Positions 36,273-45,520 of a DNA stretch of 64,000 bases are shown piece after piece (the stretch's first letter is position 1; every line of letters begins with the position of its first letter). The position numbers and the translations under genes were made by a program. The notes beneath the pieces are model-generated. The model had not been told where the DNA came from. It ran no database searches and saw nothing but the letters and a program-made list of their open reading frames with translations. Source of the DNA: P52-10 sp041397365 (GTDB lineage Bacteria > Pseudomonadota > Alphaproteobacteria > Rhizobiales > Xanthobacteraceae); NCBI GenBank assembly GCA_041397365.1, contig JAWKWT010000001.1, positions 310,001 through 374,000 on the forward strand, given 5' to 3'.

Positions 36273-38018
36273 ATGACATTCCGCTTCGGCGCCGCGCTGG
36301 CCACACTCGTTCTCGCATTGCTGCCGCTTGCGCCGGCCGTCGCCCAGGACGGCCGCGCCAAAGCCTATATGCCGGCCGCGGCCGAAACCGCCCGGCCGGC
36401 GATGGCCAAAAACGGCATGGTGGTGGCGCAGGAGCGGCGCGGCGCGGAAATCGGCGCAGACATTCTCGCGCGTGGCGGCAACGCGGTGGACGCCGCCGTC
36501 GCCACCGGCTTCGCGATGGCCGTCACCTATCCACGCGCCGGCAATCTCGGCGGCGGCGGCTTCATGGTGATTCACAACGCGGCGAGCGGCGAAGCGATCA
36601 GCATCGACTATCGCGAGACCGCGCCGCAGGCGGCGACGCGCGACATGTTTCTCGGTCCGGACGGCAAGCCGGACCCGGCGAAGTCGCGAAGCTCGGCGCT
36701 TGGCATCGGCGTACCCGGCACGGTGGCGGGGCTGGCGCTGGCGCATGAGAAATACGGATCGGGAAAGTTCTCGCTGGCGGAGTTGATCGCGCCGGCGATC
36801 GCGCTCGCCCGCGACGGCATTCCGGTCGAGGACGACACCGCCGACTCGCTACCGGCGGCGGCCAGGATGTTCGCGCGCTGGCCGGCATCGGCGAAAATCT
36901 TCCTGAAACCCGACGGCACGCCGCTCGGCCCCGGCGACCGGCTGGTGCAGAGCGACTTGGCCGAAACGCTCGACATCATCGCCAGGCAAGGCCAGCGCGG
37001 TTTCTATGAGGGCGCGGTGGCGGAGAAGCTGGCCACCGCCATCCGCGATGCCGGCGGCATCATGACGGCGGACGATCTGAAATCATATCAGCCCGTCATC
37101 CGCACGCCGGTGCGCGGCACCTATCGCGGCTATGACATCGTCTCGATGCCGCTGCCTTCCTCCGGCGGCGTGGTGCTGGTCGAGATGCTGAACATTCTTG
37201 AAGGGTTTCGGCTGAAGGAGATGGGCGCGAACTCCGCCGACACGCTGCATGTCATGATCGAGGCGATGAAGCGCGCTTATGCCGACCGCGCGCGCTATCT
37301 CGGCGATCCGGCGCTGGTCGATGTGCCGATGCAGCGGCTGCTGTCGAAGGATTACGCGGCCAAACTGCGTGAAAACATCGACATGCGGCGGGCGACGCCG
37401 GCAACCGAGATCGCGGCGGCGCAGGCCCCGCCGCGCGAAGGACAGAACACGACGCATTATTCGGTGGTGGACCGCTTCGGCAACGCGGTGAGCAATACCT
37501 ACACGCTGAATTTCAGCTACGGCCTCGGCCTCGTCGCGGACGGGACCGGCGTTCTGCTGAACAACGAACTCGACGACTTCACCGCGGCGGTCGGCGCGTC
37601 GAACGCTTACGGCCTGGTCGGCTATGAGGCCAACCTGCCCGGCCCCGGCAAGCGGCCGCTGTCATCAATGTCGCCGACCATCGTGCTAAAGGACGGCAAG
37701 CCGGTGCTGGTCACCGGCACGCCGGGCGGCAGCCGCATCATCACCGGCGTGTTGCAGGTGATCCTCAACAGCATCGATCACGGCATGAACGCCGCCGCCG
37801 CCGTGGCCGCGCCGCGCATTCACAATCAATGGCTGCCGGACGAAGTGCGCGTCGAGAACGGCATTCCCGCCGAGGTGCTGGAAGCCCTGAAGGCGCGAGG
37901 CCACAAGATCGTGACGCCGCTGTCGCAGACCTCCGCCAACACCATCGCGCTCACGCCGGACGGACTCGCCGGCGCGCCCGATCCCCGCACGCGCGGCGCA
38001 TTCGCCGCCGGGCATTGA
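36273..38018 (+). CDS. ggt: Gamma-glutamyltranspeptidase
   Basis: 581 residues from the ATG at 36273, which has a strong AAGGGAGG. A signal peptide (about 1-25, ending AVAQ) sends it to the periplasm. The large subunit carries RGGNAVDAAVATGFAMAVTYPRAGNLGGGGF; the self-cleavage site is before Thr393 in GQNTTHYSVVDRFGNAVSNTY, which becomes the N-terminal nucleophile of the small subunit. RPLSSMSPTIV and TGTPGGSRIITGVLQVI complete the active site. It hydrolyses glutathione and other gamma-glutamyl compounds or transfers the glutamyl group. It is divergent from an MFS gene. Confidence 0.95.
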   Translation: MTFRFGAALATLVLALLPLAPAVAQDGRAKAYMPAAAETARPAMAKNGMVVAQERRGAEIGADILARGGNAVDAAVATGFAMAVTYPRAGNLGGGGFMVIHNAASGEAISIDYRETAPQAATRDMFLGPDGKPDPAKSRSSALGIGVPGTVAGLALAHEKYGSGKFSLAELIAPAIALARDGIPVEDDTADSLPAAARMFARWPASAKIFLKPDGTPLGPGDRLVQSDLAETLDIIARQGQRGFYEGAVAEKLATAIRDAGGIMTADDLKSYQPVIRTPVRGTYRGYDIVSMPLPSSGGVVLVEMLNILEGFRLKEMGANSADTLHVMIEAMKRAYADRARYLGDPALVDVPMQRLLSKDYAAKLRENIDMRRATPATEIAAAQAPPREGQNTTHYSVVDRFGNAVSNTYTLNFSYGLGLVADGTGVLLNNELDDFTAAVGASNAYGLVGYEANLPGPGKRPLSSMSPTIVLKDGKPVLVTGTPGGSRIITGVLQVILNSIDHGMNAAAAVAAPRIHNQWLPDEVRVENGIPAEVLEALKARGHKIVTPLSQTSANTIALTPDGLAGAPDPRTRGAFAAGH

Positions 38019-38025
38019 TCCGCGA

Positions 38026-38907
38026 TCAGGCGGCGAAGGCCGGCTGCGGCACCACGGGCGCGAGATTCGCGAACCAGATCTTGCGCGCGTCGCGCGAGGA
38101 GAACGGCGGACGATCGTGCACCGTGCCGATATTGTCCCAGATCAGAATGTCGTTGCCGCGCACCAGCGTCCGCCAGCGATGCGGGGACGCCTCGACGATG
38201 TCCCACAGCTCCGTCAGCAACGCCGCGCTGTCGTTCGCCGCCATGCCCGGAATCATCGCATCGCGCCGGACCGTAAGCCACAGCGACGGCAGCCCGGTAG
38301 CGGGGTTCCGCACCACCATCGGGTGCGCAGGACCCTTGGCAAGCACGTCCGCCGGCAGCGACGTCATCGTCCGCTGCACGCCGACCGAAACGATCTCCGG
38401 ATAGGACGGATGGATACAACGCAAGCCGTTGATCCGCTGCTTCATGCTGTCCGGCAGATCGCGATACACGGCCTGCATATCGACGAAGGAATGCCAGGCC
38501 GGCGGCTTCGGAATCGTCTTGGTATTGACGATCGCATAAGCCGGCGGCTGCTCCAGTCCGGCGGAATCGTGATGCAGGATTTGCGCGGCGTCCTGATCCT
38601 TCTGCGGGTCCGCGTCCGGCTTGCCCGCGTTCTCGAACTGGATGATGGACTCGAAGCCGGGCAGGCGCGGTCCCTTGTTCGCCGAGGGCGGACCCAGCCG
38701 TGCGGCGACCGCCGCAAGCGACTTCGCATCGAAAGGCGGCGTGTCGATCCGCACGACCAGATGCTTTGCAAGCAGCGCGACCAGCCCGTCGATGAAGCCG
38801 GGCGTCGCAACCAGCGCGTCGAAATCCTTGTGTTCGATGACCGCGCCGAAGCCGCCTGTTTCCGGCCGCGCGATGACTGACATATCGAACGTCGTTGCTG
38901 CACTCAT
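38026..38907 (-). CDS. TauD/TfdA-type Fe(II)/2-oxoglutarate dioxygenase
   Basis: 293 residues of the TauD double-stranded beta-helix family. The HxD pair is in QILHHDSAGLEQPPAYAI, the distal iron-binding His is in WDNIGTVHDRPPFSSRDARKIW, and the conserved Arg for 2-oxoglutarate follows in the last motif. HLVVRIDTPPFDAKSLAAVAARLG near residue 50 is typical of TauD-like enzymes. Members oxidise taurine, alkyl sulfates, phenoxyacetates and other acids; the substrate here is not evident. The gene is convergent with ggt (7-base gap) and has no sulfonate transporter nearby. Confidence 0.85.
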   Translation of the reverse strand: MSAATTFDMSVIARPETGGFGAVIEHKDFDALVATPGFIDGLVALLAKHLVVRIDTPPFDAKSLAAVAARLGPPSANKGPRLPGFESIIQFENAGKPDADPQKDQDAAQILHHDSAGLEQPPAYAIVNTKTIPKPPAWHSFVDMQAVYRDLPDSMKQRINGLRCIHPSYPEIVSVGVQRTMTSLPADVLAKGPAHPMVVRNPATGLPSLWLTVRRDAMIPGMAANDSAALLTELWDIVEASPHRWRTLVRGNDILIWDNIGTVHDRPPFSSRDARKIWFANLAPVVPQPAFAA

Positions 38908-39037
38908 GGACGGGTCCTGTCGGCATTCTCGTTACGTGCGCATTTTATCTGCGGCTTCGCATGCGTCAAATGTCGCATGGAGTTCGCCTATGCCGCTCCT
39001 GCAACGGGTTATCAAGCCCGTCGCAGGCAACCGTGCA

Positions 39038-40009
39038 TCAGCCGCCGACGCGCCAGCCGGTCACTTCCGCGAAGCTCTTGTAAAACTCCGGCTCATAGGC
39101 GTTTTCCGGATTCTCCCGCACGCGCTTGTCGAGCAGGTGCGCGTCGTCGCCGACGAGAATGCGCCAGCGTTCCGCCTTCACGCCGTCGAGGATCACCTTC
39201 GCCGCCTGCGCGGCCGTCATCGGCGCGTCGTCGTGGAATTTTCGCGCTCGCTCGGCCGACATTTTCTGGATGTCCGCGTCCGACAGCGCCGCGACATCGA
39301 TGCCGAACGCCGCCAGCCGCTGCCGCGCCTGCGCCAGTTCCGTCGCCGACAGCTCCAGCGAGTCGCTGCCGGTCTGCACCTTGCGCGTATTGGCGACGAT
39401 CGAGGTGCCGATATGCCCCGGCATCACCACCGAGCATTTGACGTGCGGCGCGTTCATGCGCAGATCGCCGATCAGCGCCTCGGTAAATCCCTTCACCGCG
39501 AATTTCGCCGCGCTGTAAGCGGTGTGCGGAATGCCCGGACCGATCGAGGCCCAGAAGCCGTTGACGCTGGAGGTGTTGACGATGTGGCCTTCGCTTGCCT
39601 TCACCAGCATCGGCATGAAGGCGCGCGCGTTCAGATAGACGCCGCCCCAGCAGACGTTGAAGGTCTTCTCCCACAGCTCGCGGGTGGTGGTCAGAAAACT
39701 GCCGCCGCCGCCGATGCCCGCATTGTTGAACAGCAGGTGGATGTGATCGGTCGCCTGCTGGTCGGCCACCTCGTCGCGAAACCGCAGCACCTGGTCCTCC
39801 AGCGACACGTCGCACAGATGCGTGGTGATGCGCAGCCCCTGCGGCAGCTTCTCGGCCTCGCACAGCCGTTTGGTCTCGGCCATGTTCTCCACCGAGACGT
39901 CGCACATCGCCACGTTGCAGCCTTCCGCCACGAGCTGCCGCACCAGTTCGCGCCCCATGCCGGTGCCGCCGCCGGTGACGACGGCAATCTTTCCCGCAAA
40001 ATCCTTCAT
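39038..40009 (-). CDS. Short-chain dehydrogenase/reductase
   Basis: 323 residues from the ATG at 40009 (GAAGGAAC upstream). Classical SDR features: the nucleotide-binding GGGTGMGRELVRQLVAEG, NNAGIGGGG, and the catalytic Ser-Tyr-Lys in NTSSVNGFWA and AYSAAKFAV. A C-terminal extension (about 230-320) with MTAAQAAKVILDGVKAERWRILVGDDAH is typical of a common rhizobial and mycobacterial SDR subgroup of unknown substrate. The gene is divergent from serA with a 202-base gap; that gap shows no clear operator. Confidence 0.9.
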   Translation of the reverse strand: MKDFAGKIAVVTGGGTGMGRELVRQLVAEGCNVAMCDVSVENMAETKRLCEAEKLPQGLRITTHLCDVSLEDQVLRFRDEVADQQATDHIHLLFNNAGIGGGGSFLTTTRELWEKTFNVCWGGVYLNARAFMPMLVKASEGHIVNTSSVNGFWASIGPGIPHTAYSAAKFAVKGFTEALIGDLRMNAPHVKCSVVMPGHIGTSIVANTRKVQTGSDSLELSATELAQARQRLAAFGIDVAALSDADIQKMSAERARKFHDDAPMTAAQAAKVILDGVKAERWRILVGDDAHLLDKRVRENPENAYEPEFYKSFAEVTGWRVGG

Positions 40010-40211
40010 CGACGTTCCTTCCGAATCCACGTTTGTTGGCAGCGATCTCCGCGCTTTCCCGTCCTTGATATCGCGCGGCTTCCGCTGAAGCCACGGTTTT
40101 CGGCGGCACGTTTTCGGCAGGCAAGCGGCCCCACTGGCGGGGCCTCCGTCCGGTCTGGTAAACGAGCCAGGAGAATCGCCGCTTCCCTCTCCCAGCCGCA
40201 GGCACCCTCCC

Positions 40212-41468
40212 ATGCAGGTCACGCAACAATCCGAGCTTTCGCTTCCCAAGGACAGGATCCGGATTCTGCTGCTCGAAAACGTCAACCAGAGCGCGGTCGA
40301 TCTGTTCACGGGCTCCGGCTACACCAACATCCAGCGGCTGACCAAGGCGCTCGATGGCGACGACCTGATCGCGGCGCTGAAGGGCGTCCACATCCTCGGC
40401 ATCCGCTCGCGCACGCAACTGACGCAGGACATCTTCGCCAGGGCCGACCGGCTGATGGCGGTCGGCTGCTTCAGCGTCGGCACCAATCAGGTGGAGCTGG
40501 ACGCCGCGCGCCGCCGCGGCATCCCGGTCTTCAACGCGCCGTTCTCCAACACCCGCAGCGTCGCCGAATTGACCATCGGCGAAATCGTCATGCTGCTGCG
40601 CCGCGTGCTGCCGCGCTCGTTCTCGGCGCATGAGGGCGGCTGGGACAAATCCGCTGACGGCAGCCGCGAGGTGCGCGGGCGCACGCTCGGCATCGTCGGC
40701 TACGGCAATATCGGTTCGCAGCTGTCGATGCTGGCGGAAGCGATGGGCATGCGCGTGATCTATTACGACCACACCGACAAGCTCCGGCACGGCAACAGCG
40801 AGCAGATGGAATCGCTTCAGTCGCTATTGGCGCAGAGCGACATCGTCAGCCTGCACGTGCCGGAAACGCCGGCGACCGCCAACATGATCGGCCGCGACGA
40901 AATCCGCAGCATGCAGAAGGGCGCCTACCTCATCAACAACAGCCGCGGCACCGTCGTCGACCTCGCCGCGCTGGCGGAGGCGCTGGCCGACGGCCATCTC
41001 GCGGGCGCCGCCGTCGACGTGTTTCCGGTCGAGCCGTCCTCGAATTCGGAACGCTTCGTCTCACCGCTTCAGGGATTGCCGAACGTGATCCTGACGCCGC
41101 ATATCGGCGGCTCCACCGAGGAGGCGCAGGACCGCATCGGCCGCGAGGTGGCGCGCAAGGTGATCGACTATTCCGACGCCGGCTCGACCATGGGCGCGGT
41201 CAATTTCCCGCAGGTGCAATTGCCGCTGCGCTCGACCGGCACACGCTTCCTGCATGTGCATCGCAACGTTCCGGGCGTGCTGCGGCGGCTGAACGAGGTG
41301 TTTTTGTTGCAGGACATCAACATCACCGCGCAATACCTGCAAACCGACAGCGAGATCGGCTATGTCGTGCTCGACACCGAGCATCTCGGCCCGACCGCGC
41401 GCGATCTTCTCGACGAAATCCGCTCGCTGGACGGCACGGTCCGCGCGCGGATCGTCTACGATCACTGA
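40212..41468 (+). CDS. serA: D-3-phosphoglycerate dehydrogenase
   Basis: 418 residues, the E. coli-type length. Domains: substrate-binding halves around a Rossmann NAD domain with GIVGYGNIGSQLSMLAEAMGM, the active-site Arg in INNSRGTVVDLAAL, and the His in LTPHIGGSTEEAQDRIG. The C-terminal ACT domain (about 345-418: RFLHVHRNVPGVLRRLNEVF) is the site where serine feedback-inhibits the E. coli enzyme. It oxidises 3-phosphoglycerate in the first step of serine synthesis. Context point: serine or another amino acid is the amino substrate of the alpha-oxoamine synthase family encoded immediately downstream on the other strand. Confidence 0.95.
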   Translation: MQVTQQSELSLPKDRIRILLLENVNQSAVDLFTGSGYTNIQRLTKALDGDDLIAALKGVHILGIRSRTQLTQDIFARADRLMAVGCFSVGTNQVELDAARRRGIPVFNAPFSNTRSVAELTIGEIVMLLRRVLPRSFSAHEGGWDKSADGSREVRGRTLGIVGYGNIGSQLSMLAEAMGMRVIYYDHTDKLRHGNSEQMESLQSLLAQSDIVSLHVPETPATANMIGRDEIRSMQKGAYLINNSRGTVVDLAALAEALADGHLAGAAVDVFPVEPSSNSERFVSPLQGLPNVILTPHIGGSTEEAQDRIGREVARKVIDYSDAGSTMGAVNFPQVQLPLRSTGTRFLHVHRNVPGVLRRLNEVFLLQDINITAQYLQTDSEIGYVVLDTEHLGPTARDLLDEIRSLDGTVRARIVYDH

Positions 41469-41483
41469 CCGTATCGACGGCCC

Positions 41484-42857
41484 TCAGGCGGCGATACGCA
41501 GACGCGTCGGCACAGCGACATTCGGCGGCGCGGCCGCGCAAAGCTCGACCTCGGCCGCCGCCTCGCTCGGCTCGCGCGCCTTGCGGAAAATCTCCACGGC
41601 CTGACGGATGTTTCCCGCGCAATGATGCGCCGTCACGAACAGCCGCAGATGCGGTTGCCGCCGCGACAGCGGATCGTCGCAAGGATCGGCGATCAGGCCG
41701 AATTCCGACAATCGCCGGCAGAGCCCGTTCAATTCGACCTCCGAGTCGAGCTTGACCGACACGATGCCCGCCGCGTCGCCGGCACAGATAAAACCCGCCT
41801 CGCGCAATTGCCGGCGCAGATCCCGCGTGTTGGCGTCGAGCGCCGCGCGCAACTCGCGCCCCTCCTCCGACTGCACGATGTTCAGCGCCTGAAGCGCGAT
41901 CGCCGCCTGCACCGGCGAGATCGCATGCGAATGCGCCACCGGCGGGCCGAAGAACCGCAGATATTCCCTCACCGCCGGCATGTCGCAGGCGATGAACCCA
42001 CCATTGGTGGCGAACGCTTTCGAAAAACTGCCGACGACCAGATCGAGCTTGCCCGCCATCGCCTGCACGTCCAATTGCCCGCGCCCGTTCTGGCCCCGAC
42101 AGCCGAGATCGTGGCTGACATCGACCAGCAGCGTGGCGTCGAATTCGCGGGCGAGCGCCTGCATCGCCGCAAGGTCGGGCGACTCCGCATCGACCGGAAA
42201 CACGCTTTCGGTGACGATCAGGATGCCGTTTGCCGTATCGCTGGCGCGAATGCTGCCGAGCAGTTTGCGGCAGTAATCGACGCTCAGATGGCGATAGCGA
42301 TAGACCTTGTCGGTCGCCGCGTTCGCGCCTTCCTGAAGAGCGGCGGATGAATACTGATCGATCACGACGTGATCGGCCGAACGCACCAGACCCCGGATCG
42401 CGCCGTAGCCGGCGGCCCATCCGCTCGGGCACAGCAGAACGTGCCGCATGCCCAGAAACGCACCGAGTCTTCGCTCCAGCGCCCGCGTGTAGCGGGTGCC
42501 GCCATGCCGCGCCGCCGGCCCCGCCCCTTGCGGGCCGAACCGCCGCACGGCGTCCGCCGCGGCCGATTTGATTTTGCAGTGGGTCGAAAGGCCGAGATGG
42601 TCCTGCGAGGCGAAGTTCAGCATCCGCCGAATGCCGTCGCCGGCCCGCAAGCGGCAGGTGCTGTTCGACAGGTCCTCGATCGCCAGCCCGTAGGGCCAGG
42701 CGTCGCGATGCTTCAACTGGTCCTGCCAGGCGGCGAAGCCCGCGAGGCGTTCGCCGATATCGATTCCGGCGGGGACCGCGAAAGCCCGCAAGGCGGCCGC
42801 GACGGGCCCGACCGCAACCTCGCCGGCCGTCCGCTGACCCGTGGACAGGCGGATCAT
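41484..42857 (-). CDS. Alpha-oxoamine synthase family PLP enzyme, divergent paralogue
   Basis: 457 residues from the ATG at 42857 (GAGGAAAG upstream). It is clearly a paralogue of the next gene upstream on this strand: both have NFASQDxL, PxGWAAGxGxIRGLVRS-type blocks, YRYRHL/YQFRHL, DVxHDLG and GSFSKxFAxNGGFxA. Expected PLP residues Asp246, His249 and the Schiff-base Lys280 are present. The family's PLP-stacking His (in the LSHA motif) is Ser171 here, unlike the neighbour. Such enzymes condense an amino acid with an acyl thioester (CqsA, LqsA, serine palmitoyltransferase, BioF, Kbl, HemA). Loss of the stacking His suggests a changed reaction or a partner role. A hairpin separates it from the upstream paralogue. 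Confidence 0.85.
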   Translation of the reverse strand: MIRLSTGQRTAGEVAVGPVAAALRAFAVPAGIDIGERLAGFAAWQDQLKHRDAWPYGLAIEDLSNSTCRLRAGDGIRRMLNFASQDHLGLSTHCKIKSAAADAVRRFGPQGAGPAARHGGTRYTRALERRLGAFLGMRHVLLCPSGWAAGYGAIRGLVRSADHVVIDQYSSAALQEGANAATDKVYRYRHLSVDYCRKLLGSIRASDTANGILIVTESVFPVDAESPDLAAMQALAREFDATLLVDVSHDLGCRGQNGRGQLDVQAMAGKLDLVVGSFSKAFATNGGFIACDMPAVREYLRFFGPPVAHSHAISPVQAAIALQALNIVQSEEGRELRAALDANTRDLRRQLREAGFICAGDAAGIVSVKLDSEVELNGLCRRLSEFGLIADPCDDPLSRRQPHLRLFVTAHHCAGNIRQAVEIFRKAREPSEAAAEVELCAAAPPNVAVPTRLRIAA

Positions 42858-42976
42858 GTTGCTTTCCTCTTGAGCGGGAAACGGAAGCCGGCGGCACGCC
42901 GGGCGACAGGCCGGAACAGACATCGGCGGCCGGATTCAGCGGCCGATTCCGGTTCAGGAACGTCCGGAGATTCCAA

Positions 42977-43003
42977 GGAGGCCGGGCCGAGGCCCGGACC
43001 TCC
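42977..43003 (-). terminator. Strong hairpin between the two alpha-oxoamine synthase genes
   Basis: GGAGG-CCGGGCC pairs with GGCCCGG-CCTCC around a minimal loop with one unpaired base, 10 bases after the upstream gene's stop. On the minus strand TTGGAATCTCC follows, only a weak U run. It may attenuate rather than end transcription into the downstream paralogue. Confidence 0.5.
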
Positions 43004-43012
43004 CCGATTCCG

Positions 43013-44347
43013 TCAGGCGACCGCGCGCATCGGCGGCGCGGCGCGCTCGACCATTTCGGCCTCGGCAATCTGCCGGGCGAGCTTGAGGCGCTCGACCGCA
43101 TCGCGGATGTTGGCCTCGGTGTGGTTCGCCATCACCTGCATGCGGAAGCGCGCGGCACCCTTCGGCACCGCCGGGAATTCGACGAGATTGGCGAGCAGAC
43201 CCAGCTCCGGCAGGCGGCGGCTGACGAGACGGGCCAAGCCTTCCGTGCCCATCTTGACGCAGACGATCGCGGACGGATCGCCATAGTAATCCATGCCCGC
43301 CTCGCGCAGCGTCTGCCGCAGCTTGAGAACGTTGTTCATCAGCATCTGCCGGCGCTCCTTGCCTTCGGCCGAGTCGATGATCTCGAACGCCTTCAGCACG
43401 CAGGCCGCCTGCATCGGCGACATCGCATTGGAGAAGGTCGCTGGCGAGGAGAAGAAGCGCAGATATTCCTTCACCGCGCGGTTCTTGCAGGCGACGAAGC
43501 CGCCATTCGACGCGAACGTCTTGGAAAAGCTGCCCATCACAATGTCGATCTTGCCGAGCATGTTCTGGATGCCGATATGGCCGCGCCCGTCCTCGCCGAG
43601 CGAGCCGAGGTCATGCGCGACGTCGACCACCAGCGTGGCGTTGAACTCGTGGCACAGCTCCTGCAACTCGACGAGATTCGGCGTGTCCGAGTCCATCGAG
43701 AACAGACCTTCGGTCACGACCAGGATGCCGTTCTCGGTGTCCTTCGCGCGGATCTTCTGCAAGAGCCGGCGGCAGTAGTCGTTGTCGAGATGGCGGAACT
43801 GGTAGATGTTGTGGGTGGCGGCGTGCGCGCCTTCCTGCAAGCAGGCGTGGGACAGCATGTCCATCACGATATGATCGGACGAGCGGACAAGCCCCTTGAT
43901 GACGCCGAAGCCGGCGGCCCATCCGGTCGGATACAGCACCACCTCTTCCATCTTCAGGAAGTCGGCGATCTTGCGCTCAAGCGCGACGGAGTAGGACGTG
44001 TTGCCGACGAGAGCCGGCGAGCCGGCGCTGTGCACGCCGCACTGCTCGATCACTTCCAGCGCCGTCGCCTTGATCTGCGGATGCGACGACATGCTGAGAT
44101 AATCCTGCGAGGCGAAATTGACGCCGCGCATGCCGATGCCGCGATCGTCGTGAGCCTGGCAGATGGTGCGCGGGCCGTCTTGCGTTGCGCGCGAGAAGGG
44201 CCACACGCCCGACTGCCTGCGCGTATTCTGCCAACGGAAGAAGCCTTCGGTGCGGGCAAGGAGGTCAGTCCCTCCTGGGACCCGAAAGTCCCGCATGCTG
44301 CCGGTCAGCGCGGCATCCGGAACGTATTCGTAAGTTGCGTTCGACAT
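43013..44347 (-). CDS. Alpha-oxoamine synthase family PLP enzyme (CqsA/SPT/BioF superfamily)
   Basis: About 444 residues; two adjacent ATGs (44350, 44347) follow AGGAG, and the second has better spacing. Numbering from the first, PLP residues are all present: stacking His168 in LSHACLQEG, Asp243 and His246 in VVDVAHDLGSLGEDGRG, and Schiff-base Lys277 in GSFSKTFASNGGFVA. PTGWAAGFGVIKGLVRSSDHIVMD resembles the matching region of CqsA. An N-terminal extension of about 70 residues precedes the NFASQDYLSMSSHPQIK block. The product cannot be told: autoinducer-like aminoketone, sphingoid base or another 2-amino-ketone are possible. No acyl-carrier protein or biotin genes adjoin, which argues against BioF. 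Confidence 0.88.
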   Translation of the reverse strand: MSNATYEYVPDAALTGSMRDFRVPGGTDLLARTEGFFRWQNTRRQSGVWPFSRATQDGPRTICQAHDDRGIGMRGVNFASQDYLSMSSHPQIKATALEVIEQCGVHSAGSPALVGNTSYSVALERKIADFLKMEEVVLYPTGWAAGFGVIKGLVRSSDHIVMDMLSHACLQEGAHAATHNIYQFRHLDNDYCRRLLQKIRAKDTENGILVVTEGLFSMDSDTPNLVELQELCHEFNATLVVDVAHDLGSLGEDGRGHIGIQNMLGKIDIVMGSFSKTFASNGGFVACKNRAVKEYLRFFSSPATFSNAMSPMQAACVLKAFEIIDSAEGKERRQMLMNNVLKLRQTLREAGMDYYGDPSAIVCVKMGTEGLARLVSRRLPELGLLANLVEFPAVPKGAARFRMQVMANHTEANIRDAVERLKLARQIAEAEMVERAAPPMRAVA

Positions 44348-44350
44348 CAT

Positions 44351-44673
44351 CTCTCCTGTTCGACACTGTTCATTCTGAATTCGTTCTGTGTCTTCGGGGA
44401 TGATGCCCGGCAGAGATTAATTTCGAGTCAGTTCCAGGTTGTATCGCCGCGCCACTACGCGGATTCATCACCTATCTTCGGTGGATGGTTACCTGTCAGC
44501 CAATCGCCGTGGTGACGAAAACATTTATGCGCGCAGTATCCGCGACAAATCGCATCTGCCGTATCTTTATGCTGCGATATCGCTCCTTCCCGCACCGCGA
44601 TTGAAGAAAGATTAACCTTAATAATGCTTACTCGGTCGTCATCAGTATCCCGTACAAAGGTTCGAGTAGGCCG
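44351..44673. promoter_or_regulatory. Divergent intergenic region between the oxoamine synthase and Omp25-like genes
   Basis: 323 bases with no gene. The part next to the barrel gene (about 44600-44630) is AT-rich and contains TTAACCTTAA, which may hold the promoter. No clear palindromic operator was seen. Confidence 0.4.
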
Positions 44674-45414
44674 ATGTCGTCCCACCTCAAAAACACACGC
44701 TCCCTGCGCACCCCGATCAGAATGCTCCTTCTGGCGTCTGCGACCATTCTTGCCTCCCACGCAGCTCGCGCTGCGGACATGCCGATGCGTCAGGCACTGC
44801 CGCTGCCGCCGCCCATGATGATGTTCTCATGGACGGGCCTCTATCTCGGCGGGCAGGTCGGCTATTCCTGGGGCAATGACCACACGATCGAATACCTGAC
44901 CGCTGGCGGCGCGTTCACCGGCTTCCAGTGGAAGTACCCCGCGAACGGCGTGGTCGGCGGCGGCTATGCGGGCTACAATTATCAGATCGGCCCCGCGGTG
45001 CTCGGCCTTGAGGCCGATCTCGAAGGCGCCGGCAACAAAGGCGGCTTCTACGATCCGCCCGGCGCCGGCGACACCAAGATTTCCTGGCAGGGCTCGGTTC
45101 GCGGCCGCCTCGGTTACGCCGTCAATCGCGTGCTGTTCTACGGCACCGGCGGCTTCTCCTTCGCCGATATCTCGCACACTTATGTCGAGGTCGCGACGCC
45201 GATCTCCGAGACCACCAAGGAGATCCGCTCGGGCTGGACCGTCGGCGGCGGCATCGAGTTCGCCGTGACCGACAACATCCTCGCCAAGGCCGAATATCGC
45301 TACACCGATTACGGCAAATATCGCTACGACTCGAAGACCGCGTTCCCCGGCCTCACCGGCGAACAGCAGCCGACGCTCAACACCGTTCGCCTCGGCGTCG
45401 CCTACAAATTCTGA
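44674..45414 (+). CDS. Omp25/RopB-like outer-membrane beta-barrel protein
   Basis: 246 residues. The signal peptide spans about residues 1-34 (ending ARAAD). A short Pro/Met-rich linker (PLPPPMMMF) leads to an eight-stranded barrel: FSWTGLYLGGQVGYSWG, the usual opening of rhizobial Omp25-like porin-family proteins, GGGYAGYNYQIGPAVLGLEADLEG in the middle, and LAKAEYRYTDYG with the terminal RLGVAYKF ending in Phe. These abundant surface proteins support envelope stability and host interaction; specific function unknown. It is divergent from the oxoamine synthase gene and ends in a perfect terminator. Confidence 0.92.
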   Translation: MSSHLKNTRSLRTPIRMLLLASATILASHAARAADMPMRQALPLPPPMMMFSWTGLYLGGQVGYSWGNDHTIEYLTAGGAFTGFQWKYPANGVVGGGYAGYNYQIGPAVLGLEADLEGAGNKGGFYDPPGAGDTKISWQGSVRGRLGYAVNRVLFYGTGGFSFADISHTYVEVATPISETTKEIRSGWTVGGGIEFAVTDNILAKAEYRYTDYGKYRYDSKTAFPGLTGEQQPTLNTVRLGVAYKF

Positions 45415-45434
45415 GAGCGGACCATAGAGACACG

Positions 45435-45466
45435 AAAAAGCCCCCGGCGAAAACGGGGGCTTTTTT
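45435..45466 (+). terminator. Rho-independent terminator after the Omp25-like gene
   Basis: AAAAAGCCCCCG and CGGGGGCTTTTTT form a stem extended by A-T pairs with a GCGAAAA loop, 20 bases after the stop. Because both flanks are A/T runs it can also stop transcripts arriving from the convergent receiver gene. Confidence 0.9.
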
Positions 45467-45520
45467 ATTCGACGCTGTCGGGACGAAACTTGGCCGGCGA
45501 TCCGGACGGCGCCTATGCGC

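Noticed and set aside
44600..44640. CtrA site upstream of the Omp25-like gene
   Set aside because: TTAACCTTAA has only a 2-base spacer and does not fit TTAA-N7-TTAA.
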